The position numbers were made by a program, and so were the translations under genes. Under the pieces are notes generated by a model that had not been told where the DNA came from, made no database searches, and saw only the letters and a list, made by a program, of their open reading frames with translations. Below, piece after piece: positions 21,801-35,800 of a DNA stretch of 64,000 nt (the first letter of the stretch is position 1; every line of letters starts with the position of its first letter). The stretch is from Limnomonas spitsbergensis (Eukaryota; Chlorophyta; Chlorophyceae; Chlamydomonadales), in NCBI GenBank assembly GCA_037349105.1, contig JAYJMM010000063.1, positions 744,001 to 808,000 on the forward strand, given 5' to 3'.

Positions 21801-23805
21801 TTTTCTTTGTCCCAAAGTGTCCGGTAACTGACCGGTTTTTAAAGCCCTGCATGTGAGCCAACTTATTGCACACTTTTAAGCACCTTCTTGTGAGCACCTT
21901 CTCATGTGCTTCTCTCTCTACTATGTGTTGCAGCCAAAATCCGAGGCCTGATCAACGAGTTTTGGGCGACTCTGCCGTACGTGAGTTTGGTTTTGCTTCG
22001 ATCGGGGTATTGCCCAGCACATTAAAAAATACGTTAGCTCTCACCCTTCACCTCCCTTCCCCAGTGAAGACATTTGTGGCGATGCATCGCTGTCGGCTAT
22101 AAAACGGGCGAAATGTGTATAATTGATATCGAGATTATTGTGTACGCTCGTGGCCAAAGGGTTGATGTAAATACCCGCTGCAGGAGACCAATTAATCCGT
22201 CCAGTGCACCTTGAAGTGTTAAGGCAATCGACTAGTGATAACCCACATTGAATTAGCGCGACTTGTTATCTAGCGCAGCCAGCAAATTTGCATTTACACG
22301 TGCCGTGTGAGGTGAGGATTTCATGCGATCAGTTGCTGATAACAGGGCTGATAGCAAGAAACCTGACGCCATGCGATGTGTACAGTGACGGTGAAGCCGT
22401 ATTTTGTACCGTGTTTTGCGTCTACCATAGTATACAGGGGTGCCGTACATAGCCGTCTCAAGTGTACCGTTTTTGCGTCTCCACCTTAAGGAAGCTAATC
22501 AATGATCAGTATATACGCGGCTCGTGGTGAAGACACGAGAAATTTATACGTCAACATCAACTGACGGCCCTGATGAGATCAAACCCGTGGACGTCAAATT
22601 GGTCAAAATGGAAGTATGGAACAGTGGCATGGGTTCGCGTCGCCCAAACAACCACTTTGGGTCACATTGGCGACGCCAACTGAAATGGCCTGGTGAAGAA
22701 CTTCACCTCAACAACTCTCTGTCTCTCTCCATGAAGCCTCACTCTTAACTCATAAACTTTCTCCCTGCAGACCGGTAGGCTGCAGCCTCTCACCTGACTA
22801 ACTCTTTCCCCGCATGGCGGTTGTGAAGCATGGAACAAATGCCTACATACGGTACATCAAGTTTAGAACAGTGCATACCCGCCTCTGGTTGTCCCAAATT
22901 AGTAGTTGCAGGGAGCATACCCGTTGAGTGTACCATACACTTGTGCTTTGATTGGAGCTAGCGTGTTGTTACAAAGTTGTTGCAACCACCCACATGCCAC
23001 AGCCTTCTGCGAAAGGGCCAGGCAGAGCGAAGCCTTGGGTCAGGCTAACACGAGACCAAGTTTCCTAGCTGACTTTTTGTTTGCCGACGTGGCCGTGCTT
23101 CATTTCAGCATGGCCCATAGATGTAACGTCATTGACACATGTGCCTTGATTGGATCATAGTAAAGGAATATGGACAGAGAAATTACATGATCGCTTGATT
23201 TCTTGTGTGTTCAATATTGCCCGAAATGGCGATTCTTTTCTTCTGTGAGTGTAAGAATGAATAACCATTGATTGGAGAGTCTGATTAACATTCTTTCACA
23301 AGGGATGCTTCAAGAATGGTGAGTGACGTAAGGGGCAGTGTTAGATTCTAACGCGTTTGAGGGTTTCAGGGTTTAAAACCTGAATTAATTAATTAATAAA
23401 TAGACATAACTAAGCTGCATGGTGTTTGGTCTGTGATCACCTGCCAAACTCTGAAGGACACCCTACCGTGTTGGTCTTCCAAGGGCAGTTGGGACATGGC
23501 CTACTCTACCTACTCACATGGGACTACCAGGGTGTAGGAGGCCCTGCCTTCTGTTGGCCAGTCTCTTCAGGGGCTGGGGATACGGTTTGCCGTGCATAAG
23601 CAGCGGCCAACGATCAAGGATGCCAGGTATCAACCACTGACATCAATGGTCTCTCCATCCAGGCGCGAGCCGCAATGTCAAGTTTTCGTGCACCAAACTG
23701 TTGTTATGCCGTATCTCGTGCTACCTAGGCGGTACAATCCGGCTCAAGCTGTGCTAGCTGTGCCGGCCTTGTCGTGCCGTAATGTGCTCCCATGCCTACC
23801 ATGTG
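18873..23805. other. Gene-poor intergenic stretch
   Basis: No coding feature recognised. Present are a partial family D repeat (19325-19375), A-rich low-complexity sequence (20955-21015), a B-box-like GAGTTCGATACC at about 21318 of uncertain meaning, a duplicated phrase CAAAGATCCCCA (21459 and 21779), and CAT.GATGTAACGTCATTG at about 23112, a remnant of the terminal-repeat family described at 40405. Long ORFs are short and featureless. Confidence 0.55.
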
Positions 23806-26800
23806 TCACAGAACAACAGGGTGAAACTGTCCAGCAACTTGTCGAAGGTCTACCCGCAAAACTCCAGCATGATCCCCTGGTGACAGCAAGCCACCCCACC
23901 CTCCTCCCACCGGTCCCTCGCCGCCCGCCCTGCTGCGCTGCGTCACCATGTCCAGAACCTCTTGTATCGAGGCCTGGTCTGGATCCGGAGCCGGGGCAGG
24001 CCCCACGCCCTCTGGTGCCCAGCTGCTGCTTTCCGGAGCTGCCAGGAAGTCATCAGAAGCTGCCAATAAGCTGTCTCTACGCGCCTCAACGGCCGCCAGC
24101 TCCAGCACCTCATCCCCCCTCCTCACAGCCGCAGCGGCGTCCACCTCCTCGTGTTCCAGCATCTCTAGAACACTGGCGAGGTTTGCGCTCTCTCTCCTGA
24201 CCAAGGAGTTCTGCCTCCCCCCCCAGGACGCAGCAGACACTCGTTGCGGCAGCAGATCCACCGGGATGATGGAGAGCGGCCCAGCTGCGCCGGCCATCCC
24301 GGGGAAAGCGGTGGCCTCGGAAGCTCCGCTGGACACCCGACGGACCCACCGCTCGTCAGCCAGCGGGGGCGCCGAGGGATCGGGGACATGTGGGAGGAGG
24401 TGGCTCATCAGCAGCGGAGCTGCGAATGCGTGGGTGTTCAGTGTCTGGGACAGGAGCCTGGGAAGCGTCAGGCCGTACTCCTGGCTCAAAAGACCCTCCT
24501 GGGGTATGAAATGAAAGTGTCGCAAGTCAGGGAATATGCACGAGATGGATTTAATACGAGGACAGGAGTGTTGCCCCGTCCCCTGTCTGTTCCTCGCTGA
24601 AAAGGACAGGGACGGCAGGGTCCCTGACAGAGAGGCCGATTCTTGTGTATGCACAGCACACTGGGGAAGAGCGCAAGGATCCAGACTTGTGTCGGTGGGT
24701 TCCTTATCCGCGTTCAAATAAATAAATACATTGCAATGTTAAGTGCGTGACCTTGCTCATTACTGTCCGTGCTCATTACTGTCCGTGCTCATTACTGTCC
24801 GTGCTCATTACTGTCCGTGCTCATTACTGTCCGTGCTCATTACTGTCCGTGCTCATTACTGTCCGTGCTCATTACTGTCCGTGCTCATTACTGTCCGTGC
24901 CTGACAAAGTCTATCCTAATACACAATATACTGGCCAGTACATATTCCTTGGAGCAGCTCACAGCGTCGCAGTCTATCAGGTCGCTGTGTCACCAGCTCT
25001 CACCTGCTGCAAAGCAGCCACAAACTGCTGGATCCAAGCGGAGTGCCCAACGATCAAGACCTTCAGAGCGACACGGGCTCGCGCCTCCGCCACCTCCGAG
25101 GCCTCAAACTGGTCTGCCAAAGCCTCAAGGACTATCAGCTGCCTCTGGGCCGGCCCCCTGCGTCTGACCCGCAGCTCCCCCACGCTCTGTTCCAGGGCCT
25201 TGCCAGGCACCTGCAGCTGTGAGAGGGCCGGGCACTGCACGGACGCCGCCAGCTGCTGGAGGAGGCAGTCTGACAGCAGCAGGCCCGCAGCCAGGCGAGA
25301 GGATCGCCATGACGCGGTCTCAGCCTGAAAGGATGCGCGGATGAATTCCTTCAAGAAAAAAACTCTTTGCTCATTCATCAGAAACGTACACAATCTTAAA
25401 CAAACCAACACCCAACGATGGGGAGATGATAAATAAATAATACACCGTACTGCCGTTGTGCGCTACAAGGGAAATAAAATGCGGGACTGTGCCAAAGCAC
25501 TCCAATCAACAACACATACTCCCATTGCCGGGAAAGTTTGCAAACCACCCCCAACGCGTAAGGTTGACTTGAGACCTTGCACGGACGACTCATCTCTGGG
25601 AACGGGCTGCCCGGGCACCCCCCCTGGCAGCCCGGGCCCCCCCCCTGGCCCCCCTGGGTTGTATGCAGGCAAGGCTCACCATCAGGCAAAGCGTCCTGGT
25701 TGCCAGCAGCAGCCTCGCCAGCTGCAGCCGCACGTAGCCCTTTTGGGGAGCCGAGGAAGCCAGGGCCGCCAGGGCAGTGAGCCAGGAGGCGCCCTCCAGC
25801 TCCTTTGGCCCTGATCCAGCCTCACAGGCGAGGGAACACGCCATGGACAACAGCGACAACGCCGTTCGTTCGTCCGGGGCACAGGCAGGGGACGCAGCGC
25901 TCCTGTTGCCGGCGTCGGCGCCCGGTGCTTCAATCAGAGAGGCCACGATGCCCCGGAGGCTCCGCAGCGCCAGGCGGCGAGCGAAAGCCTCCAGCTGCTC
26001 TCCGTTGTGGGCTGCTGCGGCCGACGCACCAGAGCCGACGAGGTGAGGCCCCAGCTGTTGCAGCAGCAGCGCAGGGAAGCCCCTTGCGGGGAAGGTCCGG
26101 CCCTACGAGAGGCATGGCAGGCAGCACGGGATCAGATGTAAATGTCTAGATCGCTGATGACTAGAAGCCCCTTTTCTGGAAGACATAGTGTCCGACCACT
26201 ACATCAGAAGGCCTTGGGGGAGGACGGTGGGAAATGGACGCAAAGACGGAACAATAGGCTATGAGGGACTGAGGCTAAAACGTCACCAACACTTGTATCA
26301 ACCCATCTGTATGCCAGAGACCTGGCATAAGCAATGACCTCCGATTGAAAGCTTAACCAAAGAAAAGATTTCCGCGAAGCAATAAGATAGTTCATTGCTA
26401 ATGAAATATCTAATTGCTTTGCGAAAATCTTAATTTTATGCCCCAGGGTTTCTAGAATTGATGGATGGATTGGGAGGTACAAACATAGATGCAATCAGCA
26501 CTTGAGCCCCCAACCGGTGACACACTTACATAATTCCAGCTGGGCTCCACCATGCCCCCCATCTGATGCACAGCTGGGCTCCACCATGCCCCCCATCTGA
26601 TGCACAGCTGGGCTCCGCCATACCCCCCATCTGATGCACAGCTGGGCTCCACCATACCCCCCATCTGATGCACAGCTGGGCTCCGCCATACCCCCCATCT
26701 GATGCACAGCTGGGCTCCGCCATACCCCCCATCTGATGCACAGCTGGGCTCCACCATGCCCCCCATCTGATGCACAGCTGGGCTCCACCATGCCCCCCAT

Positions 26801-29800
26801 CTGATGCACAGCTGGGCTCCGCCATACCCCCCATCTGATGCACAGCTGGGCTCCACCATACCCCCCATCTGATGCACAGCTGGGCTCCACCATGCCCCCC
26901 ATCTGATGCACAGCTGGGCTCCACCATACCCCCCATCTGATGCACAGCTGGGCTCCGCCATACCCCCCATCTGATGCACAGCTGGGCTCCGCCATACCCC
27001 CCATCTGATGCACAGCTGGGCTCCACCATGCCCCCCATCTGATGCACAGCTGGGCTCCACCATACCCCCCATCTGATGCACAGCTGGGCTCCACCATGCC
27101 CCCCATCTGATGCACAGCTGGGCTCCGCCATACCCCCCATCTGATGCACAGCTGGGCTCCGCCATACCCCCCATCTGATGCACAGCTGGGCTCCACCATG
27201 CCCCCCATCTGATGCACAGCTGGGCTCCGCCATACCCCCCATCTGATGCACAGCTGGGCTCCACCATGCCCCCCATCTGATGCACAGCTGGGCTCCACCA
27301 TGCCCCCCATCTGATGCACAGCTGGGCTCCCCCATACCCCCCATCTGATGCACAGCTGGGCTCCACCATGCCCCCCATCTGATGCACAGCTGGGCTCCAC
27401 CATGCCCCCCATCTGATGCACAGCTGGGCTCCGCCATACCCCCCATCTGATGCACAGCTGGGCTCCACCATGCCCCCCATCTGATGCACAGCTGGGCTCC
27501 ACCATGCCCCCCATCTGATGCACAGCTGGGCTCCACCATGCCCCCCATCTGATGCACAGCTGGGCTCCGCCATACCCCCCATCTGATGCACAGCTGGGCT
27601 CCGCCATACCCCCCATCTGATGCACAGTGAGTGACTTGACCCCCAAAGCATAGCTTTTTTTATAGATACGGCAACCAAGTTTTTGTATCCCTCACCTCTG
27701 GTCTGAACTCGACCATGGCATTGACAGCTGCCAAGCAGCACTCCACAGCCAGGACCCCGACTGCCAGAGGTGTGAGAGATGCATGCTGCCTTAAAGCGGC
27801 AGCCGCTGCGTCGCACAGCTGCGCTGCGTCCCCGACCTGCATCGCCAGCTCCCGCATGGCCGACAGCGCCTGCTGCCGCAGCTCCTCCTGCGCGGGGCTG
27901 CCCTCGCCGCCCCCAGGGGGCACACCGGCTGCAACCAGGCTCTTGGGGAGCTCAGTCAGGGCCAGGCTTAGGGCAGATAAGGAGTGGGTGGTACCCTGGA
28001 CAGGTCATGTGTCCGTGGGTTGGCAGTCGTCAGGGATGTAGGTCTCGGGTAGAGATGTAGGGCTCTAATAGGGATGCAAGGCTCAAGTATCGATGCAGGT
28101 TTGCAGCCATCAGAGGTGCAGGGCTCAGGTAGAGGTGCATGTTAGCAATTGTCAGGTGAGGCAGAGATGCAGGTTGGTAGCTGTCAGGAATGCAGGGCTC
28201 CAGTAGAGATGCAGGTTGGCAGCCATCAGAGGTGCAGGGCTCGGGTAGAGGTGCATGTTAGCAATTGTCAGGTGAGGCAGAGATGCAGGTTGGTAGCTGT
28301 CAGGAATGCAGTGCTCACGTATAGATGCAGGTTGGCAGCCATCAGAGGTTCAGGGCACGGGTAGAGGTGCATGTTAGCAATTGTCAGGTGAGGCAGAGAT
28401 GCAGGTTGGTAGCTGTCAGGAATGCAGTGCTCACGTATAGATGCAGGTTGGCAGCCATCAGAGGTGCAGGGCTCGGGTAGAGGTGCATGTTAGCAATTGT
28501 CAGGTGAGGCAGAGATGCAGGTTGGTAGCTGTCAGGAATGCAGGGCTCCAGTAGAGATGCAGGTTGGCAGCCATCAGAGGTTCAGGGCACGGGTAGAGGT
28601 GCATGTTAGCAATTGTCAGGTGAGGCAGAGATGCAGGTTGGTAGCTGTCAGGAATGCAGGGCTCAAGTAGAGATGCAGGTTGGCAGCCATCAGAGGTTCA
28701 GGGCACGGGTAGAGGTGCATGTTAGCAATTGTCAGGTGAGGCAGAGATGCAGGTTGGTAGCTGTCAGGAATGCAGGGCTCAAGTAGAGATGCAGGTTGGC
28801 AGCCATCAGAGGTGCAGGGCTCGGTAGAGGTGCATGATAGCAATTGTCAGGTGAGGCAGAGATGCAGGTTCGTAGCTGTCAGGAATGCAGGGCTCACAAT
28901 ATCGGAAAGTCTTTCTATCAGGAGGGCTTTGTGAGCTGAGCAAATCCTTGCTGGCATAGGTAATGTTCCCGGTGCCATCTCTACCCTGATCCCTAAACCC
29001 TATATAATAAACCCTAAAGCCATGCTGGCATAGGCAATGTTCCCGGTGCCATCTCTACCCTGATCCCTAAACCCTAAACGATAAACCATAAAGCCTTGCT
29101 GGCATAGGCAATGTTCCCGGTGCCATCTCTACCCTGATCCCTAAACCCTAAACGATAAACCATAAAGCCTTGCTGGCATTGGCAATGTTCCCGGTGCCAT
29201 CTCTACCCTGATCCCTAAACCCTAAATGATAAACCATAAAGCCTTGCTGGCATAGGCAATGTTCCCGGTGCCATCTCTACCCTGATCCCTAAACCCTAAA
29301 CGATAAACCATAAAGCCTTGCTGGCATAGGCAATGTTCCCGGTGCCATCTCTACCCTGATCCCTAAACCCTAAACGATAAACCCTCAAGCCTTGCTGGCA
29401 TAGGCAATGTTCCCGGTGCCATCTCTACCCTGATCCCTAAACCCTAAATGATAAACCCTAAAGCCTTGCTGGCATAGGCAATGTTCCCGGTGCCATCTCT
29501 ACCCTGATCCCTAAACCCTAAACGATAAACCATAAAGCCTTGCTGGCATAGGCAATGTTCCCGGTGCCATCTCTACCCTGATCCCTAAACCCTAAACGAT
29601 AAACCCTAAAGCATTGCTGGCATAGGCAATGTTCCCGGTGCCATCTCTACCCTGATCCCTTTACCCTAAACGATAAACCCTAAGCCTTGTTGGCATAGGC
29701 AATGTTCCCGGTGCCATCTCTACCCTGATCCCTAAACCCTAAACGATAAACCATAAAGCCTTGCTGGCATAGGCAATGTTCCCGGTGCCATCTCTACCCT

Positions 29801-32800
29801 GATCCCTAAACCCTAAATGATAAACCATAAAGCCTTGCTGGCATAGGCAATGTTCCCGGTGCCATCTCTACCCTGATCCCTAAACCCTAAACGATAAACC
29901 ATAAAGCCTTGCTGGCATAGGCAATGTTCCCGGTGCCATCTCTACCCTGATCCCTAAACCCTAAACGATAAACCCTCAAGCCTTGCTGGCATAGGCAATG
30001 TTCCCGGTGCCATCTCTACCCTGATCCCTAAACCCTAAATGATAAACCCTAAAGCCTTGCTGGCATAGGCAATGTTCCCGGTGCCATCTCTACCCTGATC
30101 CCTAAACCCTAAACGATAAACCATAAAGCCTTGCTGGCATAGGCAATGTTCCCGGTGCCATCTCTACCCTGATCCCTAAACCCTAAACGATAAACCATAA
30201 AGCCTTGCTGGCAAAGGCAATGTTCCCGGTGCCATCTCTACCCTGACCCCTTTACCCTAAAAGATAAACCCTAAGCCTTGCTGGCATAGGCAATGTTCCC
30301 GGTGCCATCTCTACCCTGATCCCTAAACCCTAAACGATAAACCATAAAGCCTTGCTGGCATAGGCAATGTTCCCGGTGCCATCTCTACCCTGATCCCTAA
30401 ACCCTAAACGATAAACTCTTAAGCCTTGCTGGCATAGGCAATGTTCCCGGTGCCATCTCTACCCTGATCCCTAAACCCTGAACGATGAACCCTAAAGCCT
30501 TGCTGGCATAGGCAATGTTCCCGGTGCCATGTCTGCGACCAGCTGCGTCTAAATTCCACACACACAGTACAGTGGGAAGAAAGGAAACTACGGCCGCAAT
30601 ACATATACAATTTGTACGCCTTATTTGCAGAGCACATGCGGCACCCTTGCGAGCCAGGCAGGCATACTCCACTCACTCCTTGCAGTGGGAATGGAGGAAG
30701 CTACGGGCCACAGAGGAGCATGAGGGTGGAAATGACAGTCTAGCATGGCTGCATGTGCGATGGGGTTGCATGCCATACCCCTCACATAAACTTGCATGCC
30801 TCTATCTCACGCTTGGGAATACTTGCCTCCATTCATCAGCATTTGTGATTCAAGCAGCAAGCCTGACTCAGCAGTTGTACATCAACCAGCCTGTCTCAGC
30901 ATTTACAATTCAATCAGTGAGCCTGTCTCAGCATTTACAATTCAATCAACCAGCCTGTCTCAGCATTCACAATTCAATCAGTGAGCCTGTCTCAGCATTT
31001 ACAATTCAATCAGTGAGCCTGTCTCAGCATTTACAATTCAATCAGTGAGCCTGTCTCAGCATTTACAATTCAATCAGTGAGCCTGTCTCAGCATTTACAA
31101 TTCAATCAGTGAGCATGTCTCAGCATTTACAATTCAATCAATGAGCCTGTCTCAGCATTTACAATTCAATCAGTGAGCCTGTCTCAGCATTTACAATTCA
31201 ATCAATGAGCCTGTCTCAGCATTTACAATTCAATCAACCAGCCTGTCTCAGCATTTACAATTCAATCAGTGAGCCTGTCTCAGCATTTACAATTCAATCA
31301 GTGAGCCTGTCTCAGCATTTACAATTCAATCAGTGAGCCTGTCTCAGCATTTACAATTCAATCAGTGAGCCTGTCTCAGTATTTGCAATTCAATCAGTGA
31401 GCCTGTCTCAGCATTTACAATTCAATCAGTGAGCCTGTCTCAGCATTTACAATTCAATCAGTGAGCCTGTCTCAGCATTTACAATTCAATCAGTGAGCCT
31501 GTCTCAGCATTTACAATTCAATCAACCAGCCTGTCTCAGCATTTACAATTCAATCAGTGAGCCTGTCTCAGCATTTACAATTCAATCAGTCAGCCTGTCT
31601 CAGTATTTACAATTCAATCAGTGAGCCTGTCTCAGCATTTACAATTCAATCAGTGAGCCTGTCTCAGCATTTACAATTCAATCAGTGAGCCTGTCTCAGC
31701 ATTTACAATTCAATCAGTGAGCCTGTCTCAGCATTTACAATCCAATCAATGAGCCTGTCTCAGCATTTGCAATTCAATCAGTGAGCATGTCTCAGCATTT
31801 ACAATTCAATCAGTGAGCATGTCTCAGCATTTACAATTCAATCAGTGAGCCTGTCTCAGCATTTACAATTCAATCAGTGAGCATGTCTCAGCATTTGCAA
31901 TTCAATCAGTGAGCCTGTCTCAGCATTTACAATTCAATCAGTGAGCCTGTCTCAGCATTTACAATTCAATCAGTGAGGCTGTCTCAGCATTTACAATTCA
32001 ATCAGTGAGCCTGTCTCAGCATTTACAATTCAATCAATGAGCATGTCTCAGCATTTGCAATTCAATCAGTGAGCATGTCTCAGCATTTACAATTCAATCA
32101 ATGAGCCTGTCTCAGCATTTACAATTCAATCAGTGAGCCTGTCTCAGCATTTACAATTCAATCAGTGAGCCTGTCGCAGCATTTACAATTCAATCAACCA
32201 GCCTGTCTCAGCATTCACAATTCAATCAGTGAGCCTGTCTCAGCATTTACAATTCAATCAACCAGCCTGTCTCAGCATTTACAATTCAATCAGTGAGCCT
32301 GTCTCAGCATTTACAATTCAATCAGTGAGCCTGTCTCAGCATTTACAATTCAATCAGTGAGCCTGTCTCAGCATTTACAATTCAATCAGTGAGCCTGTCT
32401 CAGCATTTACAATTCAATCAGTGAGCCTGTCTCAGCATTTACAATTCAATCAGTGAGCCTGTCTCAGCATTTACAATTCAATCAATGAGCATGTCTCAGC
32501 ATTTACAATTCAATCAGTGAGCCTGTCTCAGCATTTACAATTCGATCAGTGAGCCTGTCTCAGCATTTACAATTCAATCAATGAGCATGTGTCAGCATTT
32601 GCAATTCAATCAGTACGTCTGTCTGGCTGTCTCACCCATGGTATTGCATGTCCTATGATGACCTTCCGCTGCCTTGGTGTGAGTCCCTCGGCACCGCTAT
32701 GACGCATCAGGGCCGTGAACAGTGGAAAGGTATGGTCGCCGCATGTGTGTGTAATGAGGCCAAGCAAGCTCTGCAAAATGAGCGCAGGCAGGAAATTGAA

Positions 32801-35800
32801 TGTGATGGGGGAGGGGGAAGCAAGCTAGATCAGGTCATTTTCATGACAAGCAGAAGAGCAGGAGGGCAAGCAGGAAATGGACTGTGTGTGGGGAGGGGGT
32901 CAAGGTAGATCAGGTCATTTTCATGACAAGCAGGAGAGCAGGAGAGCAAGCAGGGAATTGGCTGTGTGTGTGGGGGGGGTCAGGCTACATCAGGTCCTCG
33001 TCATGACAAGACTGTGCAACGGCTTTGTCCGGGTAGCAGACAGGCTGCAGGCATCCGGCAATCACATGCATGTCCAGCGCAGCACACATGTTTCAGGCTA
33101 TCCGCTGCCCGCGAAGCACACGGCAATGGGCTGCAGGTCCAGTGCAGCAGGACACACCCGGGCTCCTACCGCAACATATTCTTCCTTCTCCCACTTGTCC
33201 TCCTGTTGAAGATGCCTGAACAGTTGAGGGAAGGAGCATGAGGCATAAGGGAGGGCCCACTGACCACCTAACGTGAAGCAGGCATCGCTGACCCTGTGCC
33301 CAGTTATCGTCCCGCCACCATCTTCCCTAATTGCCTTATCACCCCCTCATCCCAACCCAATACCACCTGAACACATTCCCTCACCCCCCACCGTCTCATA
33401 TCCCCCAAATCACCCACCCCATCACACTCCCGTCACCCCCCTCCTCACCTCCTATCCACCCACCCCCTAATACCACATCCTCAAACACACACATCGCCCA
33501 CCTCATTAGCGTATCCAGGAAGCATCTTCTATAATTGCCACAAGAATGCCTTATCACCCACCCACCACCACCCCAATAACACCTTAACACATCCCCTCAC
33601 CCCCCACCTCCCCCCCCCCCCCCCACCCAATCCACACCCCTCACCCCCCCCCCCTCAACTCCCCCCTCAACCCCACCCATTAACCCCCCCCAAATACCCC
33701 CCCCCCCTCACACACACACCTCCCCCACCTCATCAGCGTATCCAGGACTCTGTACACTATGCTCATGTCCCTCAGAAACGGCCCGAAGGACTGGAGGGAC
33801 TGAAGCGCAAGATCAGCAGCCCCCAGGGGTCGATCGCTCCTAGCTGACACAGTCTCGGGCGACTGTGTGTCTGGTCTGGCTGCCCGTAGGAGCTGTTGGA
33901 CCCCTAGATGGTCATGGGAGGGTGAGGCAAGGGGGGAGGTGAGGCAAGGTTGAGGCAAGGGAAGCCCCTCACTCTTGCATCACAGTTGACAGCTAGGGAC
34001 AGATGGATACCCCACTCTTGCATCACTGTTGACAGCTAGGGACAGATGGATAACCCACTATCTCCCCCCCCCTTTAAGGAACCCAACTCTAGATGGATAC
34101 CCCACCCAGCTCCATCCCCATTTTAGAAACCCACCTTCAGTTGCCAGGTCCAGGTTTAGGGTTAAGAAACGCACCTTCAGATGCTAGGTCCAGGTTGTTC
34201 AGGATGCACTCCTGCACGACAGAGAAGCAAGGGGTTGGATATTTTGGGTTTAGGGTAAACCCTTAACCATAAACTCCTGCACGACAGACAAACAAGGAGC
34301 ATGGGAGTTTTGCCTCTGAGGACGTATCACTTGCTGGCATGTGGCAGTGCCAGAATGATGTAGCGTGGCCATCAGGGTCCTGAAGACATGTATAAATCCC
34401 TCTAACGCCAGTGCTGCTAATGTCTCCTTCAAACCTAAGAATGGCTGACCTGCCTCAAATTAGTATGCATCCTTAAGGATCCTTTACCCCCATACCTAAA
34501 CCATCAAATGATTATTCACACAGATCCCTTAAACCTCAAAGCATCCTATACCCTCATCCCAAAACAGCAGAGGATTATTCACACAGATCCCTAAAACCTC
34601 AAAGCATCCTATACCCTCATCCCAAAACAGCAGAGGATCCTACACCCGCATCCATAGACCCTCATAGGGTGCTTCACCCAGAGCCCTAAAACCTCAAAGC
34701 ATCCTATACCGTCATCCCTGAAACCTCTTAATATCCTAAACCCCACACCCTAAAACTTCAGAAGGTCCTACAATCTAAGTCATACTCCCTCAAAGCATCC
34801 TACACCACTATCCTACGCCACAGGATCCGACACCCTGATATCTAAACCCTCAATGTAACATACACCCTCATCCCTTAACCCTCAAAAATGCTACACCCTA
34901 ATCCTCAAACCTTGAAGGATCCTACACCCTAATCCCTCAAAGGATCTTACCATCCCCCCGCTCAGAGCTTGCCATACCCCGTCCATCAGCCCAGTCACCT
35001 GCACCTCCTCCAATTGGTCGGGCACAATTTTAAGCCTGTGGCAAAACAGGATGTACTCCTTCAAGCACATCAAGCAAGCCACCCTGGTGCTCTCGGGCTG
35101 CGCTCCCTTCACCGCGGCAGTCGCGGGTGGCAATCCGGGCCGGCAGTGAGGCGCTCCCCTCCGGGTCTCAGCGGTTTGTCCCCCCAACATGAGGTGCACC
35201 ACGGAGCCCATCAGCTGATCCACTGCGGTGACCTGGTTGTCCACCTTGGTCTACGAGCTCGGAGGACAGGGAGGACAAGCATAAAAAGTGTGGCAGGGGG
35301 GCGCTGATGAAAAGTGTGGACATGGGGGGGGCACTGATGAAAAGGGTGGTCTTGTCCACCTTGGTCTGCCAGCTCGGAGGAGCAGGCACCAGAGCGGGGG
35401 AGTGTGACAGATGAAGTGGGCGCAAGCAGAGTCCACTCTTCAAGTTATAACAGCAGGTGGCGAAGTAGACTGAATGCTCCTTTGTACCGCTGCTGTCAGC
35501 TACTTCAGCTACCACTTGCATTAGCTACCACGAGCTTCAGCTACTTCAGCTACCAGGTGCTTCGGCGCTTTCAGAAAGTTGGTTTTCTGTGAGAAAAAGT
35601 AAAGTCTGTGAGAGAGCCGCCGATTGTGATCTGTCATGCTTTCCAGAGCCACCAGGATCTTCTAGGAATCCGAGTGAGCCCTACACACCAGCCCAAGAGG
35701 TACCACCTGCACCAACTCCATCCCAGCAATGGTAACAGCGCGGATGTGGCTACGGCCCCAAGCTGCGCTGTTTCCTAAACCTCCACGCCCTAATAGGGCG

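Noticed and set aside
26452..27816. ORFs of 343-454 codons with repeats around CASDGGHGGAQL
   Set aside because: A 34-bp array with no stops in three frames; it lies between EFR3-like exons 9 and 10.
30397..30676. Possible missing EFR3 exon (frame with ACLARKGAACALQI)
   Set aside because: Weak similarity only, poor splice context and phase; not added to the gene model.
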